Numbered from the stretch's first letter, positions 53,569 through 64,000 are shown. The stretch: 64,000 bases of DNA from Xiphydria camelus (GCA_963678675.1 OY783197.1:10357647-10421646), one strand, 5' to 3'. Notes: generated from the sequence alone by a model not told the origin. Program-made: numbers and translations.

Positions 53569-54547
53569 CCCAGGTAGCACATCAATGTCGAAATGACGTT
53601 TTTTGAAGGTCAGTTCTTACGTCAGATGACGAAAAATATGACGTTATTTTAACGTCGCAAAGACGGCTTAATTGCACATCCACACGACGTCAGAAAAATC
53701 ACGTCATAATGATGTTCTACCGGACGTTGTGATGACGTAAAAAATAACGGTTCTAAAAGGTTGGGTCTGTCGTATATCTTTTCATCGTGAGCGGTCACCC
53801 ATCCAACTAGTGTCCGCACTTTTCGCTGCTTAACTTCGTTGATCGGTCGGTATCCTCGAGTCCTCATCTGCTACACGCTCTTGTGGTTAAGAATATTATT
53901 ACTATTGGTGTTCATATGAAGTTTGATGAATAAATGTATATTGCTTTTCCTATCAATAAGAAAGAGCTTGAATAAATAAGATTTTATAGTTGTATTATTC
54001 TTTTCTCAACATTTTTCTAAATTTATGATTGTATCTTTTGATAAATATTCTTGCATAGACGCAAATTAATATTAATATAAATTTGCGTTTATGCAAGATA
54101 TAAATAATAAATAAATATAAATAAATAAATAATTATATGAATATTTATTCATCCTACATTAATTGATTGTCTTTCATTTACTTTAATAATATGTGCTTTT
54201 TAATAAACAGTATAGTTTATAACTTGCTCAACATACTCTGGAGACTCAAAATGAAATAATTTATTGATTTAATAATTGAACAAATTACAATTTTTGTCCA
54301 TTTATTCACAAATAAATTTTCAAGTCCCTTTACCTATATGCAGGAGATCGAAATTTGTCTAAGTCTCGTTCGTCATTAAAAATGACGGAAAAGTTCCGTC
54401 AAAAAGACGTTGAATTTTGACGTCCAAGGTACGTCGTAAATATGACGTCACTGTGACGTTAATATTACGACAACTGACGTCTGAAACCCTATACTGACCA
54501 AAAAATGACGTTTGAGACGTTATTCTAACGTTAGTGTGCTACCTGGG
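53569..54547. mobile_element. non-autonomous CCCAGGTAGCA element, CA duplication
   Basis: 979 bp with ends CCCAGGTAGCACA and TGTGCTACCTGGG. CA is at 53567-53568 and 54548-54549. Subterminal ACGTCA/TGACGT motifs are plentiful (53590-53740, 54380-54540), as in 18518-24282. No gene. The left arm of the host palindrome (about 51515-51560) holds the same flanks joined with a single CA, which is the empty site. Confidence 0.85.
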
Positions 54548-55499
54548 CACTTACCCTACTCAAAAATCTTGAGAACTGCCTGGTCACTGTAATCTTCCAC
54601 GTCGGTTCACTTGTCTCTACAACTCGTTAATTATTTTACATTTAACCTAAGACTTATCACCCTTCCTTCATTACTTCGATTTATCTGTATTTTTACTTTT
54701 TATTAATAAGTGCGTCCGAGGATCGAAATAAACGCGAAGGAAATTGTTTCGCGAAAATGGAAATATTTTATTAACTTTGAAAATCACGTTTTATTTCCAA
54801 AAAATACAATTGCTCCGAAAATTCCACTTTGTAAACAAACGTATGTGTCAACCGCCATACTTTCTCGTCTGCTAGGTGCCTACGCCTTAGGGAACTTCTC
54901 TCGCGACGATTGCCGTCTGCTGACGATAGCAGAGCCAATCGTTCGGCGTGCTTGCGTCTCCGACCAATAGCGTACAACCTAGAGTCTACAAATCGCTACG
55001 TACCATATCGTCCTATGGCCACAACATAGCCTAACACCCGGTATTTGGTTGCTCTATCACATAATTAACATTAATATTACCATCATCGTCCATCATTTCT
55101 GCTAGATAGGATATTGTTTGAGAAAGTTGGTAAGAGCCGGTAAAAAAGATCTTCAATTCCTGTTCTGTGATTTCTGGGAAATCCTCTAAATCAGCCGATT
55201 TTAACAACTTGAAGGTCTTTTTCCTCCTACTCCATTTTGCCTCCATCACTTCGATAGCTAACGTGTTTTCAACAGCTTTTCTAGAGTTTATCTGATGTAC
55301 AATTTCTCGAAATAAACCTTTATCTGAATTCAATCGGCGATCAGAGTTTCACAAATTCATAATTTCGAGGTTAGACGCTTCGATCTCCCGAATTGACACC
55401 AACTCTAACTACCGACTCGACTTCTACCGGTATTAAATGACTCAAGTACCGACTAAGCCTCCCCGAAGGTAACTTCAAACTGGCCAATATAGAGTGGGA

Positions 55500-55930
55500 C
55501 ATACGGTATAAAGAAGTGAAACCTCGAAAAAAGCCAAAAAGACGATTTTTCGTTTTCTCTCAAAAAGTGTATTTTTATTTTTTGGCGGTGACGTTTTCTC
55601 GTATACGCGAGAAAAAAAATTTTGAAAATTTTAGGAATTTTTTAAAAATCGGGAAAAGCGCGAGATAAGTCAACAAGTATTTTTTTAAGTACAGTTTGAC
55701 TTACTTTGCAGCCACATTTTTTTTTGTAAGAGTATCTGCAATAGCGGCCGAGAGAAAAATAATAAATAAAAAATCACGTTTTACACGATTTCTCAGGAAC
55801 TGCTTGAGGTGGGGAGCTGAAATTTTGGTCAAATTTTTTTTTCAAAGAGATGTTCAAAGGACTCTTATTTACGAAAAGATTTCATTCCAAGGCAGATTGA
55901 CCATGCTTATCCTGCTACAGCCTTTGTTGT
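55500..55930 (-). repeat. dispersed repeat, copy 2 (inverse of 41385-41880)
   Basis: The same motif series as at 41385-41880, inverted. Its left boundary has GGACATACGG followed by TA, the same end sequence as the 37633-39577 palindrome, hinting at one family. Confidence 0.6.
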
Positions 55931-56500
55931 ACGCAAATAGCTCTATCTGTTTAAAAGTTATCGCATAAAAATTTGGAACTTTTGCAGATAACATCTTAAA
56001 AAATTATCTAATCAGGATCAAATTCAATAGTGTATAAAACAACAAAGTCACCACCTATTTTTACAGAATTTCAAATAAAATATATAAAATCCTTTCGACA
56101 AAAATATAATAGCAGGAAATTATAAAGAAAGTTTGATTACATTATTAAGATGTGAATGTTTTTAAAATAAGTTGTTAATGGACGGTTGGACGGATAAGCA
56201 AATATTATAAGTATCCAAAGGACACTAATAGAAATATATATATTTATATGTGTATCGTGTGATACGTAATAAGAAAAAGTATTCAAAACTACGCGCTAAA
56301 AGCATGTCATAAGAAGTAAACCAATATATTCTGAAAATCTAGTATCATCTACTCCATATTTATTCAACTGTTAGTACATCCTACAACGTTGCCAAGCGTT
56401 AAGCACTCGCAAAAGAAACGTATACGTTTCCAGAGTTACGAGTACTCGCAACTCCCGCTCGAGAAAGCCACTGCGAAGGCCACCATAGATGAATTACTAA

Positions 56501-56626
56501 GGGCCGGTTTTACCAACACGGTATAAACGCGGTATAGCGCTATACTGAGAATAACCAGCAATAAGCCTTATGGGTATTCTCAGTATAGCGCTATACCGCG
56601 TTTATACCTGTTGGTAAAACCGGCCC
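56501..56626. mobile_element. 126-bp hairpin MITE (GGGCCGGTTTTACC family), TAA duplication
   Basis: Full copy with the same length and sequence type as 7570-7695, in the opposite orientation. TAA at 56498-56500 and 56627-56629. It lies about 150 bp upstream of the PRMT7 start. Confidence 0.8.
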
Positions 56627-56774
56627 TAAAACTTTTACTTATAGAAACGTATACGTATCTTAGACCGCTCGCATCGTGCGTATACGCAACTTTGTGAGTG
56701 GTTTGAGAAAGGGGCCCCTGAGTACCTATCTATACCGGTATAACGGGTAGAACGTATTCAAGTTTGAGAGGTTA

Positions 56775-57495
<721 letters not shown>

Positions 57496-58414
57496 GTATG
57501 CACACTTTTTTTTGATTCATTGAACTTATGATTTATGTGATCAGGATAGCTCGCCTCATTTCTCAAATTATCAGTGTAAAGCGCATTACAGAATAAAAAG
57601 AATGAAGGGTAAGATTCTGATTGATCGGAATTTTATTCCGCATTTCTTATTTCTTATTTCAACCAATTGACATCGTATTTTCTGTCTCTTATTTTTTTAT
57701 TTTTATCATTCTGTAGTGAGGGAGAGACTTGAGAAAAAGAATTTCGCTAACAATATAAACAGCTTCTAAATACTTAAATATTTATCAGAGAAATGCGTTT
57801 GCAATTTTTGGTAGCATTATTTAGAATAAAAATGCAATTAAAAGTTTCATTTCAAATGCTGGTAAATACAAACTATGATTGGTCGCACACTTTTTACGTG
57901 ACTCGTATAATAGTAACGTCCAATTATGCTCTTGGCAGTCTTGATGTAGGTCTTAAAGCTTAAAGTTCAATAACTATGGAAATATTGATTTCTTATCAAA
58001 ACACTTTTAGATGCAGAGAAATACTGATCTATATCTAAACTAATTCTATAAAAAACAAATGTTCTTGTCTCTTCTCTTTAGGCTTAACTTTAATCGACTT
58101 TGTAGCAGAAGGGTAAAGCTCATTACAGAATGACAAGAATAAGGAATAATACATGAGATTCTGATTAGTTGGCATAAGGAATAAAAAATAAGGAATAAAA
58201 TTTCAACCAATCGGAATTTTATTTCTTAGCCCTTAACGAACGAGCGCATAGGTATTTATCATGTCGCAAATATGGCCGCATTCGTTCGTTAAGGGTTAAT
58301 CCATATACAGGGTGAGGCGGTGAAAGGGTATGATTTAAAAAAATCGCAAAAAATAGATTAAAAAAAAGTTGTTTTATTTTAGCATAAATCAGGTCTACAT
58401 TAGTGAAATGTAGG
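57496..58414. other. PRMT7 intron 3 or downstream sequence, no exon seen
   Basis: No continuation of PRMT7 was recognised. A CAGGGTGAGGCGG motif at 58308 after TA resembles a mariner-type end without a partner. Confidence 0.4.
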
Positions 58415-59329
58415 CCGCTGTCTCACGGGTCGGTGTGGTTTCGGCGCAGTAAGTATACGGTAAATGTACCGATTCTTCACTAGCCAGCCTCGCTTACAGC
58501 GTCGGTATGCTGGCGGCGCGACGCCGGCGAATTTTATTTCGTGTCATCCCGACGCGGAAAGTAATAGAAAACATGTCTGCGTCTAGTGATTCGAGTGATG
58601 AAGATATTATTGTAATTTATAATTATTTAAGAAATCGAAGAAAAAATAGATTTTGGGTCCATCCATACATTGAACGCAACTATGGTAGCAGACTATTTAT
58701 AGCAGCAAGAGAATTGAGTGAAAATGATAAGTTTAAGACAATGTATAGAATGTTAAAAACAAAACGTGTGGCCGCCACGCGTGAAGGAAGTGAAACTTCA
58801 ATACCAGTTTCTTTGAATTTGATTCCGGTGGTATTAGTTTCAATTGGCTCTATACAAGTCTTTTACAATGCTTCTCTTCGTAGAGTCAATTGAAACTAAT
58901 ACCACCGGAATCAAATTCAGAGAAACTGGTATCGAAGTTTCACTTCCTTCGCGCGTGGCGGCTACACGTTTTGTTTTTAACATTCTATACATTGTCTTAA
59001 ACTTATCATTTTCACTCAATTCTCTTGCTGCTATAAATAGTCTGCTACCATAGTTGCGTTCAATGTATGGATGGATCAAAAATCTATTTTTTCTTTGATT
59101 TCTTAAATAATTATAAATTGCAATAATATCTTCATCACTCGAATCACTAGACGTAGACATGTTTCCTACTACTTTCCGCCGCGGAATAGCACGAAATGAA
59201 ATGCGCCGGCAAGCGTCGCGCCGCCAGCATACCGAGGCCGTGAGCGAGGCTGGCTAGTAAAGAATCGGTACGACATTTACCGTATACTTATTGCGCCGAA
59301 ACCACACCGACCCGTGAGAGACCGCGCTT
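58415..59329. mobile_element. Harbinger-derived foldback with two inverted gene starts
   Basis: The arms start GCCGCTGTCTCACGGGTCGG and end in the inverse (GCGCCGAAACCACACCGACC near the right end). Each arm carries the N-terminus of a PIF/Harbinger transposase (58573 plus strand and 59160 minus strand: SSDSSDEDI, IYNYLRN, HPYIERNYGSRLFIAARELS). No DDE core is present. Confidence 0.65.
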
Positions 59330-59334
59330 ACTAG

Positions 59335-59478
59335 CCAGCCTCGCTTACAGCCTCGGTATGCTGGCGGCGCGACGCTTGCCGGCGCATTTCATTTCGTGCT
59401 ATTCCGCGGCGGAAAGTAGTAGGAAACATGTTTACGTCTAGTGATTCGAGTGATGTAGATATTATTGTAATTTATAAT
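59335..59478 (+). pseudogene. third partial copy of the same Harbinger start
   Basis: AGCCAGCCTCGCTTACAGC through SSDSSDVDIIVIYN repeats the left arm of 58415-59329 in direct orientation. It ends at the copia LTR, which therefore inserted into it. Confidence 0.6.
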
Positions 59479-59694
59479 TGTTAGCAAAGTACGATCAGAC
59501 GTGCCCGCGAGGGAATAAAACACGAAATACGCCTCTATATATATGTATATATTGGAAATACAGCGATGCTCGATTGCCGGCCAAAAAGCGACTGACTACT
59601 GGGCAGGAAGCGCTAAAAGACAATGGCAGTATTGCACGCCATCTAGGTGCGGATACAGGGGTTGGATCGATCAGACCGGTCGATAATTCCAACA
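59479..59694 (-). repeat. copia 3' LTR
   Basis: On the minus strand TGTTGGAATTATCGACCGG...GCTAACA, 216 bp, preceded by the purine tract CTCGAGGGGAAG. Confidence 0.75.
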
Positions 59695-62552
59695 CTTCCC
59701 CTCGAGACAACCGCTGGATCCCTCATCGATGTCCTCGACAGTCCCAGGAGTCCAACACACCGTTCGTGTTTGGGTTTCGGCAACGGCTTTGTTAAGACGT
59801 CTGCAGGCATGTTCTCGGATGCCACATGTTCCAGGGTCACTTGACCCGACTCGACGATTTCGCGCACGAAATGGTGCCGAATGTCGATGTGTTTCGTCCG
59901 CGCATGGTACACCGGATTGGTTGCCAATCTCTGTGCGCTAAAGTTGTCGTTGTACAGCTTCATGCGTTCAAGATCTATCGCTCCAAGCTCCCTCAGGAAT
60001 CGTTGAACATGTACGGCCTCCTTGGCCGCCTCGCTCAAGGCCATATACTCGGCCTCCGTCGTCGACAAGGCAACGGTTCGCTGCTTCCTTGAGTCCCAGA
60101 CGATGGGTCCGCCGTTCATCATAATTGCGTATCCTGTGTAGGAACGTCGATCCTCCACCGAGGCTCCCCAGTCAGCGTCCACGTAGCCCGCTAAAGAGTC
60201 TTCGTTGCTCTTGTAGTAGATTCCCAGGTCAGCGGTTCCTTTGAGGTATCGAAGTACTCTCTTCGCTGCGTTCCAATGCGTCTTGTTGAAACAATCGTTG
60301 AATCGACTCAACGTGCTCGCTGCATGAGCGATGTCCTGGCGCGTCGCCACTGACAGGTATAGTAGACACCCGACTAACTCTCGGTAAGGGGGCTTTTCTC
60401 CGTCAGATTCAGACCATGAGTCGCCCTTAATGAGCTTCGTCCCGACGTCCAGAGGAGTCGTTACCGAGTTGCAGTCCTGCATCTCGAATCGCTGAAGGAT
60501 GTCCATGACGTACGTCTTCTGGCTGATCAGGATTCCCTCATCGCTCCGTGAAAAGTCCATCCCCAAGCAACGCCTAAGGTCTCCAATATCCTTTATCTCG
60601 AAGAGACTTGCCAGCTTTTCTCCGAAACTCGCGATTGCTTCCGAGTCTCGATACATCACTAGGATGTCGTCGACGTAGATGACTATGATCATCGGTTCAT
60701 CCCCTTCTTGATCCAAGTAGACGCAGGGGTCGCACTTCGAAGGTTTCGCTCCTAAAGCTTGTAACTCCCTGTCTAGACGTCTATACCAGGTTCGACCAGC
60801 CTGCTTCAGACCATACAGGGCTTTCTTCATGTGACAGACGTTCTCGCCGATGGCCAACTCGTTCAGCATAGCCTTGGCTTTATCGATCAGCGGATCTCCG
60901 CTTCTTTTCTGCTTGACGATGTATTTCAGAACGTCCTCCATCCAGTCGGGCACCTCCATGAAAACTTCTTCCTCGAGCTCCCCGTTGAGGTATGGCGTTG
61001 CTACGTCGTACTGCCGAATGTGCATTCCCTTTGCGATGGCGAACGCGATCGTCGTTCGAATGGAACCTAAACGCGCAACTGGCGCGAATGTCTCGTGGAA
61101 ATCCTTGCCGTACTGTTGAGAGTACCCCTTCGCCACGATTCGTGCTTTGCGTTTTTCCAGGATGCCATCCACACCGTATTTGTTTCGAAGAACAAAACGA
61201 CTGCCGATTGCCTTTGAAGCCTTTGATCTGTGCACTAGATCCCATGTGTCCTTCGCGAGGATTGACCTTACCTCATCAGTCATGGCTGCCCTCCACTCGT
61301 CGGATTCCTGGCTGCCCATCGCTCGATAGACAGGAATCTCCGCCAGAAAAGCGAAATCCGCTCCGGCTTCGTTGGCATAACTGGTCATGTTGTAGTTTTT
61401 CCTCGGCCTTCCACGTTTTCCCGTGCGTACTGTACGTGACCGACCTGAAGCTCGTTTCTCGACGTTTGCTACATCGCTAGAAGGTCCTGGACGATCTTCT
61501 TGGTTTTCGTTGAACGTTCCCCGCAAGTCGCTTGGAGGAAACCCCGGGAAATCCTCTTCGTCGGATTCCTCTACGCTGTCGCTGTTGGGTTTCTCCTCCG
61601 CATCCTTGCCGACTTGGTCAGAGTCGCGTTTATTGTAAAAATCGACCTCGATGAAAATATCATCGCTCGCTTGCGGACGGAAATCTTCCTCAGATTCCCT
61701 TGATCCAATCGGTGAATCATCCAGAAAACTCACGTCCCTGGACACGATGATCTTTCTGTCCTCCGGCAGCCAAATCTTATACGCCTTAGACTCCGAGCTG
61801 TATCCCACGAAGGCGCCCTTCTTTGATCTCGGCTCAAGCTTCCCCTTGCTCGGTGATCTGTCTACAATGAATACCTCACCGCCGAAACGCCTGAATTCGG
61901 CTACATTCGGAGGCTTTCCGAACCAAGCTTCGTACGGGGTCTTCCCGTTGAGCTTGCTTGTTGGTGATCTGTTGCGTATGAAGTTGCCCGCGTTGACAGC
62001 CTCAGCCGAAAATGCCGGTGGCAATCCCGACTGGATCAAAAGACATCTCGCTGTATCAGTCAGCGTCCGATTTCTTCTTTCCGTAACACCGTTCTGCTCC
62101 GGGGTGTACGGAGCCGTCAATCGTCGTGATATTCCGTGCTTCTTGAGAAGTTCTTCGAAATCCCCGTTGACGTACTCTTGCCCGTTATCAGATTGCAGGT
62201 ATTTAATCTTCCTACCTTGTTGCGTGCTTATGAAGGCTCTGAAGTCATCGAACTCCCTCTGTACTTGGTTCTTCTGTTCGATGAACCTCACCTCGCACCA
62301 ACCGGAGAAATCGTCTATGAAGGTGACGAAATAACGCTTCTTCCCGTGTGAAGGGACGCGCATTGGGCCGCATACATCAGAATGTATCAGCTCGCCCACT
62401 TTCGTAGCCCTTTCGGACGATCTAGGGAAGGTAGGTCGACACATCTTCCCCTGTGAAGAGACAGACACTGCATTCAAAATGTTCGTTGATGCCCTTGACT
62501 TCGACTCCTTTGATGGAACCCGTCTTAATGGCTTGACGAAGAGACTGAACAT
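59643..62552 (-). CDS. copia pol: integrase, reverse transcriptase, RNase H
   Basis: Integrase core at HSDVCGPMRVPS, YLQSDNGQEYVNG and PYTPEQNGVTERRN (D, D, E). RT at YSQQYGKDFHETFAPVA through IVIYVDDILVM (YVDD box) and GMDFSRSDEGI. RNase H at GYVDADWGASVEDRRSYTGY and LSTTEAEYMALSEA. The frame is open throughout. The first roughly 35 codons overlap the gag block in another frame; the true junction is near 62460, where one base must be gained or lost to pass from SVCL to QGKMCRPTFP. The last codons run into the LTR. Confidence 0.85.
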   Translation of the reverse strand: MFSLFVKPLRRVPSKESKSRASTNILNAVSVSSQGKMCRPTFPRSSERATKVGELIHSDVCGPMRVPSHGKKRYFVTFIDDFSGWCEVRFIEQKNQVQREFDDFRAFISTQQGRKIKYLQSDNGQEYVNGDFEELLKKHGISRRLTAPYTPEQNGVTERRNRTLTDTARCLLIQSGLPPAFSAEAVNAGNFIRNRSPTSKLNGKTPYEAWFGKPPNVAEFRRFGGEVFIVDRSPSKGKLEPRSKKGAFVGYSSESKAYKIWLPEDRKIIVSRDVSFLDDSPIGSRESEEDFRPQASDDIFIEVDFYNKRDSDQVGKDAEEKPNSDSVEESDEEDFPGFPPSDLRGTFNENQEDRPGPSSDVANVEKRASGRSRTVRTGKRGRPRKNYNMTSYANEAGADFAFLAEIPVYRAMGSQESDEWRAAMTDEVRSILAKDTWDLVHRSKASKAIGSRFVLRNKYGVDGILEKRKARIVAKGYSQQYGKDFHETFAPVARLGSIRTTIAFAIAKGMHIRQYDVATPYLNGELEEEVFMEVPDWMEDVLKYIVKQKRSGDPLIDKAKAMLNELAIGENVCHMKKALYGLKQAGRTWYRRLDRELQALGAKPSKCDPCVYLDQEGDEPMIIVIYVDDILVMYRDSEAIASFGEKLASLFEIKDIGDLRRCLGMDFSRSDEGILISQKTYVMDILQRFEMQDCNSVTTPLDVGTKLIKGDSWSESDGEKPPYRELVGCLLYLSVATRQDIAHAASTLSRFNDCFNKTHWNAAKRVLRYLKGTADLGIYYKSNEDSLAGYVDADWGASVEDRRSYTGYAIMMNGGPIVWDSRKQRTVALSTTEAEYMALSEAAKEAVHVQRFLRELGAIDLERMKLYNDNFSAQRLATNPVYHARTKHIDIRHHFVREIVESGQVTLEHVASENMPADVLTKPLPKPKHERCVGLLGLSRTSMRDPAVVSRGSVGIIDRSDRSNPCIRT

Positions 62553-63900
62553 TCAGATGTCCCATACGGATGTGCCAATCCTCGAGAGAATTTTTCCTCG
62601 GCACCTTCGTCTCGACTTCGGTTTCTGAAACATTTCTGCATTCAGCCTCGATTGAATCGTGAAAATAATACAGACCATTTTCTCGCTTTGCGATGAGCAC
62701 CATGTTCCCGTCGCGATCAACCACCTCGGCGGTCTTGTCGCGGAAGATAACCTCGTATCCTTTATCAGTAATCCTACTGACCGATACGAGATTCGCGCGT
62801 AAATCCGGAACGCGCGCGTATAAAGTGTCTCTAAATTCGACCGTCTTTCTATTATCGTTCACGTTCACTGCAGCTAACGCAGTACCGGTCCCTTTCGATT
62901 CGGTACTAGCTCTGCTGGCTAATTTAACCGTTCCTCGATCACGGTTTTGATCGATCTTCGCGAACGATTCGATATCCTTGCACATGTGCGCTGTGCATCC
63001 ACTATTGAGACACCAACCGCCCCGATCCGCATCTTTCCCGGTTCGAAAAGTCTCACGTACCGGCGTGCCCGAAGTTACGAGCAAACATACGTTTTCGGCA
63101 CTGCTCGCGGATTGCGCGTTTGATTTTTTCGCGTTTTTACAGTTTTTTGCCCAATGCCCGATCACGCCGCACTTAAAACACTTCCTCTTCGAGTCTTTAT
63201 TTGCGGTATCGTCTTTTTCAGGCTTTCCATGCCAGTTTCGGTTATTTCGGTTTCCCGTTTTTCCCGCAAACATTGCATTTTTCACTGGACTTCGGTTTTC
63301 CCCTTTTCGAGCGTCGAACTCCTCCGTGATTTTTACTCGCAAGAATTTTACCGACGGCAATTCGTCGCGCGACGCCATTGCATACCTGAAACTTTCGTAT
63401 TTCTCCGGAAAACTTCGCAGCAACATGACTGCCAACACCTCATCGTTGAATCCGACGTCCAGTTCTGCCAACTTGTCCACCGTATCGGAGAAATGACGCG
63501 TGTGTTCGCACGGGTCGTCGCCATCTTGCATCTTCAGGGACATCAAATGATTTAGCAGGGCTGCCTTCCGCGCCGGGCCCTTGGATTGGAATGTTTGTTC
63601 CAATTTTGCCCAAATTTCATGCGCGGTCTTGCACGTCCTTATCCTTTTTATTTCAGACGGATCCATCGCGAGGACTATATCCGACTGAGCCTTCAAATCA
63701 TTCTGCGTCCATTCTTGAGCGGCTTTCTTCGATGCGTCGTCGTTTTCTTCCGCCTCGGGTTTTGGAATCGTTCCGGAGACATATCCCCACGCGTCGTTCT
63801 TTATGAGAATTGCGCGCATTTGGAACTTCCACGTGTCGAAGTTGTCCTTATTAAGGACTTCAAACTTCACACCGGTCGCGTTCATCTTGACGATGCTCAC
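62422..63900 (-). CDS. copia gag, protease and pre-integrase domain
   Basis: 492 codons. The gag region has the DNFDTWKFQMRAIL and AHEIWAKLEQTFQSKGPARK motifs. A CCHC knuckle follows (CFKCGVIGHWAKNC). The protease box reads WCLNSGCTAHMC, with Asn where copia proteases have the catalytic Asp (LDSG). The pre-integrase part contains WHIRMGHLNVQSL and ECSVC. It terminates at the frameshift shared with pol. The start is the first Met of MSIVKMNATGVKFEVLNKDN. Confidence 0.85.
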   Translation of the reverse strand: MSIVKMNATGVKFEVLNKDNFDTWKFQMRAILIKNDAWGYVSGTIPKPEAEENDDASKKAAQEWTQNDLKAQSDIVLAMDPSEIKRIRTCKTAHEIWAKLEQTFQSKGPARKAALLNHLMSLKMQDGDDPCEHTRHFSDTVDKLAELDVGFNDEVLAVMLLRSFPEKYESFRYAMASRDELPSVKFLRVKITEEFDARKGENRSPVKNAMFAGKTGNRNNRNWHGKPEKDDTANKDSKRKCFKCGVIGHWAKNCKNAKKSNAQSASSAENVCLLVTSGTPVRETFRTGKDADRGGWCLNSGCTAHMCKDIESFAKIDQNRDRGTVKLASRASTESKGTGTALAAVNVNDNRKTVEFRDTLYARVPDLRANLVSVSRITDKGYEVIFRDKTAEVVDRDGNMVLIAKRENGLYYFHDSIEAECRNVSETEVETKVPRKNSLEDWHIRMGHLNVQSLRQAIKTGSIKGVEVKGINEHFECSVCLFTGEDVSTYLP

Positions 63901-64000
63901 TCGAACTTTCTCGAGACGCCGACCACGAATACCACGCCCGAGTCGTCCACTTTGCGATTTTCGCCACGCCTAGTATTTTCGCGCACCTGGATTCGTATCT

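Larger units (their letters stand above)
51047..55041. mobile_element. foldback mariner-superfamily element, CCGGGTGTTAGG ends
   Basis: TIR CCGGGTGTTAGGCTATG, TA at 51045-51046 and 55042-55043. The left arm (51047 to about 52440) and the right arm (about 52755-55041) pair along most of their length. The right arm also contains the CCCAGGTAGCA element at 53569-54547. A transposase remnant lies in the centre. The left arm has a further internal duplication (52085-52200 recurs at about 52323-52437). Confidence 0.8.
50754..55333 (-). pseudogene. SWIM-domain transposon-type gene, split by insertion
   Basis: The upstream part (55333-55044) reads VMEAKWSRRKKTFKLLK, EQELKIFFTGSYQLSQT and YLAEMMDDDGNINVNYVIEQ. 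The downstream part (51044-50754) reads IIKFEVRSRHVNRKSYKCYI, then in another frame CPNGLITIGCCSHLASVIHY (SWIM-type C-C-H), ending EEDSDED-stop. Removing 51047-55041 and one TA restores the frame across the joint (EQPN-IIKF). Besides the insertion there are two frameshifts. Related proteins occur in many insect and cnidarian genomes; I infer a transposon origin. Confidence 0.65.
59479..64000 (-). mobile_element. copia LTR retrotransposon, 5' end beyond the window
   Basis: The 3' LTR, polypurine tract and two long reading blocks are present on the minus strand. The leader (63901-64000) runs off the window, so the 5' LTR and target duplication cannot be checked. One frameshift separates the blocks; otherwise it is well preserved and probably young. 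Confidence 0.85.

Noticed and set aside
59826..63555. Many plus-strand open frames over the copia element
   Set aside because: They are antisense shadows of gag and pol.

Overview
The window is animal nuclear DNA, almost certainly from an insect. It has AT-rich intergenic sequence, short GT-AG introns, and gypsy elements of the tRNA-Trp-primed type. I would guess a hymenopteran, perhaps an ant, but the sequence does not prove it. No rRNA, tRNA, CRISPR array or bacterial operon was seen. Most of the 64 kb is transposable elements nested inside one another; host genes are thin exons threaded between them.

Host genes. (1) A DTWD2-type tRNA-uridine aminocarboxypropyltransferase runs on the minus strand from 28464 to 4698. 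Five exons join in frame to about 253 codons, and two introns of about 11.4 kb are packed with transposons. (2) The first three coding exons of PRMT7 lie on the plus strand at 56775-57495; the rest is not in the window. (3) Three pieces look like host-gene DNA carried inside transposons: protein kinase D (45075-46227, broken), the last two exons of a mitochondrial fission regulator-like gene (25365-25817), and a decayed Ser/Arg-rich gene piece in both arms of a palindrome (37633-39577).

Layout. 1-4.7 kb: MITEs and plain sequence downstream of DTWD2. 4.8-16.2 kb (DTWD2 intron 4): a deleted mariner, a THAP-DDE (ISL2EU-like) relic holding gypsy LTRs, a ~120 bp tandem repeat, and a mariner-superfamily element with an intact 362-codon transposase. 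16.4-27.9 kb (intron 3): a nest of elements, with an intact two-gene transposon innermost (18518-24282). 28.6-37 kb: a second nest, hairpin MITE > hairpin MITE > PIF/Harbinger > a CCC...GGG element > probable solo LTR. 37.6-41 kb: a large palindrome, a Harbinger remnant and a TCGAC-repeat MITE. 41-47 kb: inverted repeats around the element carrying the kinase fragment. 47-50.6 kb: a gypsy element truncated at its 3' end. 50.7-55.3 kb: a SWIM-domain gene relic split by a foldback mariner. 56.5-57.5 kb: PRMT7. 58.4-64 kb: a Harbinger foldback and most of a copia element.

The strongest candidate for something new is a group of five elements (18420-26627, 18518-24282, 32916-36543, 42988-47111, 53569-54547). 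Their terminal inverted repeats begin CCC (four of them CCCAG or a close variant), each makes a 2-bp target duplication, and four show dense short subterminal repeats. The complete member encodes a CACTA/CMC-like DDE transposase and, only 3 nt upstream on the same strand, an intact six-exon gene for a DUF4806 protein. A second member carries DUF4806 exons plus a THAP domain and no transposase. Two members carry host-gene fragments with introns. For one member, the empty target site survives in the other arm of the palindrome it jumped into.
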